Translations under genes and position numbers: made by a program
Notes under the pieces: model-generated
What the model was told of the DNA's origin: nothing
The model's database searches: none
The model's input: only the letters and a program-made list of their open reading frames with translations
Assembly: GCA_949317995.1 (NCBI GenBank)
Contig: OX439040.1
Span: 74,993,972-75,057,971, forward strand
Source of the DNA: Acholoe squamosa
Taxonomy: Eukaryota; Annelida; Polychaeta; Phyllodocida; Polynoidae
Length of the DNA: 64,000 nt
Direction of reading: 5' to 3'
In this document: in pieces, positions 11,396 to 21,997 of the stretch
Layout of the letters: each line of letters starts with the position of its first letter
Position numbering within the stretch: the stretch's first letter is position 1

Positions 11396-12039
11396 AGCGT
11401 CTCTAGACTCTCAAATCAGAGGAAATGCCAGGGAAAGACAGATTAGCTCTGTAGGGTCTTGCCAAGAGAACCAAAAAATTAAACATGCCTGCCTTTGTAT
11501 TGCCAAGTACATGTATTCTCGTCAACTGTACCTGCTGAAACATGCACGGTAGTCCCAACTCAAAACGTGTACATTTCATCTGAAGTACATGTATCTATTT
11601 GAATATACTCTACTGAGAGATTATTTGGCAATAGATTGAAGAAAAGTTAGACCATGCACCTTGCTCTTAGTTCTCTCTGAAAAACATGACAGAGGTTCTT
11701 CCTCGTTATCTTTTGGCAAGACCCTCCTGAAATCTGCATCTTATGATGTTAGTATCTGCCTGAATAAACTACCCAAGGGCAGGAACTGTATCTAGATATG
11801 GGGTAGGAGATTGAAGCTATATCACTCTTAGAGCCCATTGATTGGCAGTAGGCTCAAAGCAGACAGGGGACTAGTCGCAGGCAGTACAAACCCTATCGGC
11901 TCAAAGCAGACAGGGGCCTACACTTACTCTTTTCTACCCTTCTCTCCACAACCTCTGCATGGAGACTGACCTCAGTTGGCACGCGTGAGTATACCGTATC
12001 GTTGTGAATGACTCCCATGCCCTCACCACTTTAAGAAGA
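11396..12039. other. No gene seen
   Basis: A short direct repeat (GGCTCAAAGCAGACAGGGG near 11850 and 11900) is the only pattern noticed. Confidence 0.35.
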
Positions 12040-12040
12040 C

Positions 12041-12150
12041 ACCCACTCAACAAAGAAACGTTATTTAACGTCAAAAATGTTTTGCCATGATAAGGAGCCA
12101 TAAGGAAACGTTCTGAAACGTTTTGCAACGTTTTTTGTTGACTGGGCAGG
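12041..12150. mobile_element. Small palindromic MITE rich in AACGTT
   Basis: The left end CCCACTCAACAAAGAAACGTT-like sequence mirrors the right end AACGTTTTTTGTTGACTGGG. Between them are TAACGT, AAACGTT, AAACGTT and AACGTT words. It is about 110 bp and non-coding. Mirrored AACGTT-bearing ends mark a distinct inverted-repeat element. Confidence 0.6.
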
Positions 12151-12587
12151 CACTTATTTGAGCACCTATTCGACCTCTGTCGGCCACTTTTAGGTATAGT
12201 TTGTAACGTTGAATTGGTAGACAGAGGCCCGATGGACTTCTCCACCACCTATCTTCGAGCTCGCGCCTCATTCGATGTCCTACTTGGGAATGCACCCAAT
12301 CCACCACTTACACCAAGGGTTCATCATTAATGGAGCTGTGGTCCTGGGCTGTGGTTGAGGGAGCAGCTTAATAACTTCCGCTGAGGAGGTTCAATGGTTG
12401 GTTGATAATTAACAGGAATGATGATAGGGTGAGGATAACAATTAGGCGCAGGTGAATGTGGCATGTCATAGGGATAACCTTTAAGGATTACTTTCATTAC
12501 TCTCATATATGAGTCAAAATAGGCATTGTATTTAGAAAGGAGAAAGTAAATTGATTTTAGCTCCTAATTTTTCCCACTCTTAACCAG

Positions 12588-12658
12588 GTCTATGCTACTG
12601 GTACTAGTAACCTTGGTAAAAAGGAAAAGAAAAAGCACAAAAAGAGAGAAACACCCAG
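12588..12658 (+). CDS. Candidate exon 2, lysine-rich (unknown gene)
   Basis: 71 bp between an acceptor (TTTTTCCCACTCTTAACCAG) and a donor (CCCAG/GTAATAA). Read in phase 0 after the ATG of 6357 it gives VYATGTSNLG followed by the basic run KKEKKKHKKR and ETP, ending in phase 2. A second frame is also open, but it closes when joined to 15837, whereas this frame continues open there. The basic cluster could be a nuclear localisation signal. That is an inference from composition. Confidence 0.45.
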
Positions 12659-12948
12659 GTAATAATTTATGATTTCAATTACCAGTGATTCAAATTCTTT
12701 GTGGCTCGCACCCCAGAGAAAAACAATCTTTGTAACGCAGGCTATTCAAATTAAGGAATTAGTATAAGCAGGGATTTTTATTGCTCTTATTTGGGATATT
12801 GACCGCAATAAGGGCAAAAAGCTCGTATGAACCTCTGCCATACTACCAGTACATTGGATGGTGTCCAGGTAGGGCTACAGTTGGTTTGATATACCTGGTA
12901 TAAGCACACCTTGTAATAAACTGGTATTTAACCTTCTAAATCTAGTAC

Positions 12949-13150
12949 TGTAAACCCCTGTGTATAAGCTGCAATCACATATAAGCCACACCCTCAGTTG
13001 GTGGCTTTACTATAAGCCACACTAGGGGATCTTACTTTAGTCTATACATGTAAAAACCCGCGTATATGCCGCATTTTGTTGAGGATGACTCTATAAGCCG
13101 CAGTAGGCAGTAGGCCTCTGAAATGGCCTATAAGCCACAGCTTATCTTCA
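12949..13150. repeat. F4 'tataagccgc' repeat
   Basis: GTGTATAAGCTGC, TATAAGCCACACCC, CTATAAGCCACAC, CGTATATGCCGC, CTATAAGCCGCAG and CTATAAGCCACAGC recur in about 200 bp, together with CCTCTGAAATGGCC. The family also occurs at about 26696, 37360 and 60957. It is a dispersed, partly inverted short repeat. Confidence 0.65.
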
Positions 13151-14457
13151 CTATCAGAGCATTTAGATTAATTATAAGTCATTCCAAGCACAAGCACCAG
13201 AGTTTATAAGCTTTCCATGAAAAAATGAGACATGGCTAAATCAAGTAAATGTCAATGTTCGTGCCGGGAAACCTGTTGCTGCATTTCCCCTCTCACCTCA
13301 GCCCTCCATGTTTACAAACACCCCTGATAGATGCGCTACCACAGATAGTATACTACCATCCTCTCACCTTTGAACCTGTATGCATTTTGTTTTTAGGGAA
13401 CGTTCAACAATTATGTTACTGTCAGGAGCAGCGTGACTTGGCTGGGGGAGGGGGCCACAGCAGATTAATCAAATTGGCAAGTTACTCGCCTGGGCTACTC
13501 TCAGGGATACATTCATGCCAATTGGCAATGTTACAATATATAGATATAATAAAGTGTACATGCCAGAGTTTTATTCGTGTGGATGTGAGCAGGACAAGTG
13601 ACTGTGACCTGTTTAGCTCGATGTGTTTCCTCAAGTGTTCATGTCAGGCCGTGGGTCAGGAATGCCAACAATGCTGTGTGTACTCCATACCCATGGAGGG
13701 ATGCATGGGAGCCAGAGTGAAAGAGGATTGTTTCATGTTACAATGTAACTGACCTTGTTTTAAGTTACTGGACCCAACCTGGTAAAACAGGTTCTTAGAA
13801 GTCTGTATTTCATGCGAAAACAATAGGCCATTTTCAATTTAGGTGACGTTTCAGCTCAGTAAGAGGTGAAAAATGTGCAAGTAATTGCTGTGGTTCACAA
13901 GTTGATTCCTAAGTGTGAGGGGAATTTGACCTGGCCCAAATGATCTCATTTATTAAAAGATTATATCTGCTTAGCCTGGATTTTCAGAGCCCCTGTTGAG
14001 TGAAACATTGTTTTCCTTTGGCCTGAAGAGGAATGTATGATAATCTACATGTTAATCACTGAGGCCCACCCCCCTAGACACACAAAGCATTACATGCAGT
14101 AGGGATTCTATCTGAGAAGGACTGAGAACCATGCGAGAGGATAATGTGATTATGCTTTTGTACTATCAGAATAAGGATCTCTGTGTGATAGATATCATTC
14201 ATAATATTGTACAGTGACCCCCCCCCCCCATTTTATCACCAAGGGTTATACCATGAAGATTAGAAGAGACTCAAAATGGTTACTTGCACTTAAAGATAAC
14301 CCAGGAACATCTCCCCTACTTCTGCAGTAAACCATATTTTTGTCAGGAATTTCTTTATTGATTATATCAGGTTATTTCAAGCTGAATCTCAGGATTCCCT
14401 AGGTTTAGGGGTCAGGTATTGGTGAGTCTGAAACACATCAGAACATAATTATTTCAA
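13151..14457. other. No gene supported; 167-codon frame and NPE scrap
   Basis: The frame at 13249-13752 is the longest non-repetitive one in this part. It crosses an NPE scrap (GCAAGTTACTCGCCTGGGCT, 13480-13521) and shows no domain, so I regard it as chance. A C-run lies near 14218. Confidence 0.4.
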
Positions 14458-14661
14458 CCCTTTTAAATCTAATGCATCATGCCAATTGGTCGTCATGATG
14501 CATGAATGTAGCCCTGGTGAGTAACTCCCCAAGGCTACATTTGTGCAACATGTTGATGCTCTGGGGTTGATGCTCCAATGAGTCTGCTCACCAGCACTTC
14601 ATTAGTGGATCATGCCGACCAATGGACATGATGCACTCCTGCATTAGCGGCATCTAAAGGG
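14458..14661. mobile_element. NPE copy ending at TTAA
   Basis: It starts CCCTTTTAAATCTAATGC and ends GCATTAGCGGCATCTAAAGGG, with TTAA immediately outside (14662-14665). Palindrome A carries a matched pair of changes (GTAGCC in the left arm, GGCTAC in the right). The left arm of palindrome B is deleted; the right arm TCACCAGCACTTCATT remains. Confidence 0.8.
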
Positions 14662-14665
14662 TTAA

Positions 14666-15836
14666 TCTACATTGTTTGACCCTTTACCACTCAGATTGTG
14701 GCTTAGAGTCTGGATTTGTCTTAGTAGTGTACACTGTAAAAAACGGCATCGAAATCGCGATGGAATCCTTGTCCCAAAGTTGCCAGAGATCCATTGTTCT
14801 TTTCACGGAGATTCCTTGTACAAAGTTTTTGTACCAGCATACTGCCCCCTGGGACTTCTTGTAAAAAGTACAATAGTTCGCTTCAACACAATTACAGTCA
14901 TTCACTCCTCAGTTTTATGAGGATCCCTGGTAGATTCAACAGTTAATTTTCTACAGTGTACCACCACACTGGCAGTAAAAACTGTCATAACCTCAGTCCC
15001 AGATAAGCGGAACCAGATATATATCTGATAAGGGTGATTTCCTGTACTCACCTGTCAGGCCTGTCTGATAAGGCCAAATAAAAAAAGGTTTGTATCCAGT
15101 CACCCGACCGACCCTAGCATAATAGGGCCAAAAATATTTGATTTAGGATTTTGAAGACTTTTGTCTCATTTTAAAGAAATTTTAAATTAGTTTTTGAGGA
15201 TTTTTTTTACATTTGTTTTTCATCCAATTCCTGTATCCTTTTCATGTTTTTCCTCTCCTTCATAGTTGTCATTTTTCCGTCATTATTTTACAATGAAATC
15301 AAAGAATTTGATACATCCATTGATATGTGCCTTATATTCCTATATAAATATAAATAAGAATTTTACTGGAAACACACCTTTATTATTTTTTTTGGCCTAA
15401 TGAACATTGATATAATGCATTTTAATGTCTAAGCCATATAAATACACAAAATGATTTGGTATCTATACGTGCATATCATCATGCAGCAATATTGTGAGGA
15501 TAAACTTCAATTACTTAAAATCTTGGGGAAAAGGGAAAGAGAGAAAACACTATATCAAATACATGCAATGACTTTCTTATACCATAACTATGACCAACGT
15601 TGTGGCCAAAAGGACTACGTTTGAAACTTCCTTTCCTATAAAGAGCTTTTTCTTTTCATCAGTTATACTATACGATACTTATAATGATCTTATTTTCTTG
15701 AGAGAAAAAAAAAGGGAAAGATTCTCTATGTGGAAATAATTGATAACGAGAAGATCTCTGACTATTCATCCATTTCATTGTTCAACTATTTCCTTAGATT
15801 AATATGGGGTCTTTATATATTTTGTCTTTTCCTCAG
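14666..15836. other. No gene supported; intron-like AT-rich sequence
   Basis: It includes the phrase GTATCCAGTCACCCGACCGA near 15093, which may belong to another dispersed repeat, and a long AT-rich stretch. It would be intron 2 of the candidate gene. Confidence 0.4.
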
Positions 15837-15907
15837 ATGGAGGTGGAAGAAGACACAGAAGATCTACCAGCCCGACATGATGTGGTTACTGGTTAAAGAA
15901 GAGAAAG
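15837..15907 (+). CDS. Candidate exon 3 (unknown gene)
   Basis: 71 bp between a strong acceptor (TTTTGTCTTTTCCTCAG) and a strong donor (AAAG/GTAAGAAT). Joined to the two bases left from 12658 it reads R, WRWKKTQKIYQPDMMW and LLVKEEK with no stop, ending in phase 1. The join is in frame from the ATG at 6357 through all three exons. A second frame opens with ATG at the acceptor but stops within 20 codons. I do not recognise the peptide family. Confidence 0.5.
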
Positions 15908-16815
15908 GTAAGAATCAATTTATATGTCTCAACATCGCCCATTAAAAACCATAAATTTTAGTAAACAAATGAAACAGAACAAAAAAAAATGCAAGTAATG
16001 AATGACGACTTTTGACCATGATAAACCATGGACAACTGCAACTATCAATGAGCTCATTTATAAGCTACCACAGAACCTCGTCTGTAAGGTGTGGCTGGGG
16101 GTATCCGCTTATGTGTCTTAAAAAATTCGCCAAAAGAAATGAAGCAACCCAACATGTTTATTCTCCAGGGCAAAAAGAAAAAATGATTTTAATAGGTCTG
16201 CTATGAATTGAGGATGTGCCTCATATGCCAAAAGCACCTTATACGTCAGGTATTATGGTATATTTGATGTCATTGCAATGTCACTCATGGTTATCGATAG
16301 ATTGATAAAATAATGATAAATGACTGGTCTGATATTGATTTGACCTTGCTCTACTATAGAGGGCCAGTGTGAGAAAATGTCAATGATAGAGAGTATAAAT
16401 ATCGATACCTTCTATGATACATGTGCTACAATACGTATACTTAAGACCTGCATATCACAATTGTATAAGGCGGCTCAACCATGCCAAGTAAAACAGAGTT
16501 GATCCCAGGAATGAGTGGTCAGCTCTGAAGGGAAAAAGAAACAACTTTATGTTGTGCTATTTTCGGTCTATTTCTGAGTTATTTTAATGTCTATGAATTG
16601 AAATTGATCTTCATAAGTCGCAAATTGATTCTAGGATATTTTCGAGGCTTCAAAAGGGAAAGATTTAATTCTTGATTTTTTTTTTTAAAGAAAAGAGACA
16701 TGATCCACCGACTGTAGATCTTGATCTATCTTAAAAGTATGTTACCAAGACACAGTTTTGGTCGAACAAGAAAAATGTCTTTCACACATTGCTGCATATG
16801 GGAAGACTTATCTTG

Positions 16816-16816
<1 letters not shown>
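15908..16816. other. No gene seen; intron-like
   Basis: AT-rich sequence. A weak F4-like word (CCTCGTCTGTAAGGTGTGG) lies near 16077. Confidence 0.35.
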
Positions 16817-16859
<43 letters not shown>

Positions 16860-16862
16860 AGA
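16817..16862 (+). repeat. (GA)n microsatellite
   Basis: A run of alternating GA about 36 bp long, then GGGAGGGAGAGAG. Confidence 0.95.
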
Positions 16863-17029
16863 GAGTACTACTGCGTGGAAAATATGAAAGTAGATGCAGG
16901 GGGGCGAGTCGTTGCAGATTGTATACATTGTATTTGTATGTACTACAATATCCTGAATTTAAAACACCATCAGTCAATTCAAAGAATGTAAGACGCTTCC
17001 CCGGACCAGAAGGCAGTATCTACTTCTCC

Positions 17030-18185
17030 TATCAGTGGCTACTGAGAATATGCTGATCAACAACTGCATATTGCAGTAGGTACTGCTGAAATACTTCCGA
17101 AACAGCTGACTCTACACTGCATTTTCAGTCTAGACTCAGTAGTGTACTGACTCTCAACTGAATGTTAATAGATTCCAGAAATTATACACTCTGTGCAGCA
17201 GCATAGATGCAGTAGTCTACTGACCATCTACTGGTATGACTCTGTCCATTCACGGAATATTTACCTGATGCTTCTAAGACAGTCCATAGTGTGAATGTCA
17301 GTATTGTTGTGAACAGCAATCAAAAGATTCAGTAATGTAATAATGAAACTATCCAGTGTTTGTGGAGACAAGCATACTTCACCCCTTTGCATATGAATAT
17401 CTTATTCAGTGCCAGTAATGGATACACATGGATGTTGGGGTGTATGAAAGTGAGGAATTACTCACTGACTTTATATAGGGTACAAATATACTGAATCATC
17501 AAGAATTTTTTTGGTCCCCATCATGACATATTTTTTTTACATAGTATCCATGTATCATTGATAATTACAAAGAGCTTGTCTCATCACCTTAACATCAGTA
17601 AACCGAAAGGCATTATACTATAGCAGCACTCTATAGATATGTCTACTCTTACCCTTTCGCTATGGTAAGAGTTACCCAATACTACTGAATCAATACTGCC
17701 CTAGCCCCTCCTACATGATTTGCATGCACTACTAGGAAGTAGTAACCGCTCCACATAGCTGATGGGGCGGTGGCTCAGGGGGCTAATGCGGCTGCTTCTT
17801 TTATGCTTCTACCTGCCCCCAGCAGTAGTTTTCAGTATGATCTACTGCTCAACTACTGCTATAGCAGCAGCCATGCAGTAGTGCTGATTGAACACTGCCC
17901 CAACCCTATATATGGTCATGCAGCATTAAATAAGTAGATACTGTTCAAATGCTGCCATCTAATTTACATAATTGGGACAACTGATTCAATACTGCTTGCA
18001 TGCTGTTAATACTACCTTTCTACTACTGTACCACTGCTGCAAGTTTTGTGGTGCTGAGCAGTAGAATGACAGTAGATGCTGATACAATACTGTTTCTGAT
18101 GCTGCTTTCACACTGAATCACTACTGTCACACCACACTGTTTCCCAGCTGCTTTAGTGCTGCATTTCTATTGCATTTTGGTCCGG
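17030..18185. repeat. Block saturated with ACTGC / GCAGT / CTACTG words
   Basis: From 17030 to about 17340 and again from 17825 to 18185, words such as ACTGCATATTGCAGTAGG, CTACTGCTCAACTACTGC, GCAGTAGTGCTG and CACTACTG recur every 10-25 bp on both strands. They are not in register and do not form a clean tandem unit. The middle part (17340-17760) is less biased. There is no coding potential. It may be a decayed complex satellite or the inside of a long transposon. Confidence 0.55.
17762..17800 (+). repeat. tRNA-derived SINE-like head (A-box only)
   Basis: GGGGCGGTGGCTCAGGGGGC followed by TAATGCGGCTGC matches the start of tRNA-derived SINEs, with an A-box-like TGGCTCAGGGGG. No B-box is seen in the next 70 bp, so it is a fragment and not a tRNA gene. 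A piece with a B-box-like word occurs at 44245. Confidence 0.4.
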
Positions 18186-18710
18186 GATATATTCCTCCTT
18201 TAACCTCTTCAGCACTTCTAGCCTAAACTAATTGTACCTTGCCGATATATTCATAGGGTAGATTGGCTTTGAGGCGTCCACCTATATAAACCATCAGATA
18301 TCCGCCCCATTTATTGTGCATAACAAATAAGTTTGGGGCTGAAAACAGGCATCTGATTGATTTAGCATTGAAGTTTAAATTGCAAAGTTATTCAGTATTG
18401 ATATTATAGCGAATAAAGTAGGGTGGACATCTCAAGGTATGTATGTGGACGTCTCTTGGTTAATCTACCCAATGTCTATATTTACACACAGAGACTTGCA
18501 TACATCCTAATACATCTTCAATGCGTTAAAGGAATGTGGAAGCTGACCCCGCTCCAACATCCGTGTTACTAGGTCACAGTAAAATGCCTTTTTTGTGAGC
18601 GTTTACCCAAGTGCTATGTTGGCTGTGAACGTGGCGAACATGAACATGTATGCACCACCATGGGTAGTCCTTTGAGATAGCCTTCTGGTTATCTGTTCTG
18701 ATTACTTATT
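18186..18710. other. No gene seen
   Basis: Unique-looking sequence with no supported feature. Confidence 0.35.
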
Positions 18711-18840
18711 ATGATGCCTAAAGGTTCGTGGTCATTGGTCGTCATTATGCACCAATGCAGTGCTGGCGAGTCTGCTTGTCAGCACTGCATTGGGGCATCA
18801 TACCGAACCTTTAGATGTTTATCCCTTAAAAGTCTGATAT
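18711..18840. mobile_element. NPE copy, beta-type end, palindrome B in GCAG/CTGC form
   Basis: ATGATGCCTAAAGGTTCGTG and CATTGGTCGTCATTATGC lead into palindrome B: CCAATGCAGTGCTGGCGAG with return GTCAGCACTGCATTGG. Both arms carry the GCAG/CTGC version. Decayed central words follow. Confidence 0.7.
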
Positions 18841-18973
18841 CAATGCATCCTGCTGAGCCTATGTGGTTAATACACTCTCAGTGCCCGTGAAGTGAAAAAA
18901 ATCTTACACAGACCAATTTAGCCGGTGTTGAAGCCCACAACACAGGACATTTTTTCCATACACCAGCCAATGT

Positions 18974-19158
18974 TACTGTAAACATTGATATTTTTTCGCA
19001 GCAAAATTTTTGCGCACCTGGCATAGAAAGACTTTTTCGCGAAATCATATTTTCGCGCACCCACAGGGTGAGTGGTTCAGTGAGCTTTTGGTGTGATATT
19101 TTCACGCACATCTTATTTTCGTGCACATAGGTGCGTAAAAATATGTGCGTTTACAGTA
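18974..19158. mobile_element. Palindromic MITE with TACTGTAAAC ends
   Basis: The left end TACTGTAAACATTGATATTT mirrors the right end ATATGTGCGTTTACAGTA. The inside is rich in mirrored TTTTCGCGCAC and GTGCGTAAAAA words. It is about 185 bp and non-coding. Confidence 0.7.
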
Positions 19159-19397
19159 TAAAGATTTGTAGTATGTATGGTTAGAACTGAGCACTCTAAA
19201 AAACACCTTTGCAGTTGATTAATTGAATAGAATCAGGCAATCAAATCTTTAAGAGTTTAACGAGTACAGGTTTTATGTTGTTGAATAAGGGAAAATTCAA
19301 AATCTGCCAAAATGACCTGTGTGGAAATGGCCTACACCAGACATTTTTGACTCACGCCCAAAATGTCCGGTGTGGCAGGTGTACTTCGCGGACACTG

Positions 19398-19597
19398 CCC
19401 TCTCAGAGGATGAGCATGATGCACTAATGAGGTGCTGGTGAGCAGTACTTCATTGGTGCATCATGCTGGTGTGTATAGGTCTGCACAGGGGGTGAATGCA
19501 GCCCTGGTGAGTAGACTCGCGAGTGTTAAATTCCATCATCGAGATGACCAATTGGCACAATACATGAAAGCACTCTTTGGCCCTTAAAGGGTACAGG
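19398..19597. mobile_element. NPE copy
   Basis: Palindrome B remains (ATGAGGTGCTGGTGAG / CAGTACTTCATTGG), then a degenerate palindrome A (GCAGCCCTGGTGAG) and a right end TGGCCCTTAAAGGG. Confidence 0.65.
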
Positions 19598-20297
19598 AAT
19601 ACCTGAGTTTGGTATATGGTATAGGGGGGGAAGTGGGGAGGGGGCATGTTATCCTATATCAAATACAACCATGAGAAGCCTTAGAATAGGAAGGACAGGA
19701 TTGGGAAGGAACTGGGGTTCGCTTTTATTCATCGCAAATGGAAATTGAATCATATGGAACTAAAAAACATAATCCTTTTTAGCATTCTGCTTTGAAGGTT
19801 CTATCCTAGTTTGGTGGTGATGCAGACTATTAGCTTCCCCATTAAAACTACTGCTGCAAATGACCAGGGGAGATAATATAAAAGCAACCTCTGTCCAATA
19901 GAAAAGCTATGTTCAGTAATGTTGGATAGGAGAAGAGGAATAACACACCTTGATTAAGATGGACTATCACTGGGATAGGTACATGTATCAGAAAATGCTC
20001 TTATATTGAATAACTGCATGTGATATATTGGATGATTATCAGAAAATGATCTAATATCTAACTGATTGTGGGGTTAGAGGGTATCAAGATATTTAGAAAC
20101 ATTATCATATCTAACTCAGTCTGATATAAAATATCTACATAATTATGGGAATGCATCAGAAAACGTTGTTTTGAATAGGGCATATACCCAACCTAATATG
20201 ATGTACATGTGGGGGGGGGGGGGTGTATCAGATAGTACAGCCCTTGTGTTTGTGATATAGGACTTGCAATGAATGGTACAAGTCGAATGTAAATGTA
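19598..20297. other. No gene seen; one G-run
   Basis: AT-rich with a G-run near 20211. GATAATTATC-type words recur loosely. No feature supported. Confidence 0.35.
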
Positions 20298-20510
20298 GCT
20301 GATGCAGGAGTCATTGGTCGTGCACCAATGAAGTGAAGTGCTGGTGAGACTGCTCGTCAGCAGTTCAGTGGAGCATCATGCCGACCCTCCAAGACTGTAT
20401 CAATCCCGTAGGGTCGGCACGATGTAGTAATGTAGCCCTGGCGAGTTACTCCCTAGGTCTGCATTCATGCATCATGGTGACCAATGTACATGAAGCATCA
20501 AAACAATAGC
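20298..20510. mobile_element. NPE copy
   Basis: Left end TAGCTGATGCAGGAGTCATT; palindrome B has a duplicated GAAGT in its left arm. The central CCGACCCTCC is followed by palindrome A and GACCAATGTACATG. It keeps the B-before-A order also seen at 8481. Confidence 0.7.
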
Positions 20511-20778
20511 TGCTCTGTATATCAGATAATACAGCGCCTGTATAGTGATATAGGATCAGTACAAGTTGAGTGTACATGTATGTACAGTATATAGCACAGG
20601 ACCTATATTGGGGAGGAGGAGAAGAGAGAGAAGGAAATAGTTGTGGATCCAGGACACAACTGAGTGCTGTTACAATACCACACTGTCAGTAATAAATGTG
20701 AAATAAGGGAGTGAGTGCACATGGTGTGACGCAGCATATTGTCGCTGCGACAAATATGATATGTAAGATAGTGATACT
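20511..20778. other. No gene seen
   Basis: Short spacer between an NPE and a minisatellite. Confidence 0.3.
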
Positions 20779-21244
20779 GCTTAATTACAATAGGGCTATA
20801 TCATTCTGATTACTTAATTACAATAGGGCTATATCATTCTGATTACTTAATTACAATAGGGCTACATCATTCTGATTACTTAATTACAATAGGGCTATAT
20901 CATTCTGATTACTTAATTACAATAGGGCTATATCATTCTGATTACCTAATTACAATAGGGCTATATCATTCTGATTACTTAATTACAATAGGGCTATATC
21001 ATTCTGATTACCTAATTACAATAGGGCTATATCATTCTGATTACTTAATTACAATAGGGCTATATCATTCTGATTACCTAATTACAATAGGGCTATACCA
21101 TTCTGATTACTTAATTACAATAGGGCTATACCATTCTGATTACTTAATTACAATAGGGCTATACCATTCTGATTACTTAATTACAATAGGGCTATACCAT
21201 TCTGATTACCTAATTACAATAGGGCTATATCATTCTGATTACTT
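20779..21244 (+). repeat. 33-bp minisatellite, about 14 units
   Basis: Units of 33 bp starting TTAATTACAATAGGGCTATA and ending TCATTCTGATTAC. A T/C variant (TACTTAATT versus TACCTAATT) alternates over the middle units, and an ATATC to ATACC change marks later units. That suggests duplication of two-unit blocks. Confidence 0.95.
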
Positions 21245-21997
21245 TAATGGATTGAGTATGAGTCAATACTGTTGTTGGTCAAAGAGTAAAAAGGAACCAA
21301 ACAAGATCTCAGGAGCAATTTCCTTCTCAAAATTTGCTAAAGTATTTTTTCAAATGACACTCGAGAGAATTGGCTAAATTATTTTGTCAAATGCCACTTG
21401 AAAGGCACTCTTTAACTGTTTAAGGAAAATTGAATACATATATAACAGATCACCTTTGTAAGAGGAATGAGCATTTCTAGTTATCCTAGCTCGGATTATA
21501 GCAGGGACCTCATAAGGGTAACAATAAGTATTCCCTACTTCGCCAGGACACTACAGAATGATTGAATGAGACACTACAGAATGATTGAATGAAAAAGAAA
21601 TGAATCTCCTAGATAGATCTATTCACCAGATAAGTGCTTCTTTTCTCACATTTTATTCAGATATATGGACTACATAAGCAATTAATCACAGCATTCATGA
21701 TACATGCAAATTGCAATGTCAATTAACATAGCAGAGTCTAAGCATTATTTTCATTAACACATAGGAAAGGGGATATCGACCTGTCAGGATGCACTTGCCC
21801 CATTCTTGGACAGAGGACGTTTTTATTTACCTCTTATGTCATAGACACTAAATGGGGCTTCATATCACCCTCTAATTATGCCCCTAAATGCATTTAAATT
21901 GGGAGAAACTAGGACAGCTGCTCTAGTTTTATTCATCTTCTTTTCTTTTTCAAATATTTTATCTACATAGCCTATATACTTATTCCATTTGTATAGT
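21245..21997. other. No gene seen
   Basis: Contains a short direct repeat (GACACTACAGAATGATTGAA, twice near 21547 and 21570). Otherwise unremarkable. Confidence 0.35.

Noticed and set aside
13249-13752. 167-codon + frame
   Set aside because: Crosses an NPE scrap, no domain, no splice or start support beyond chance.
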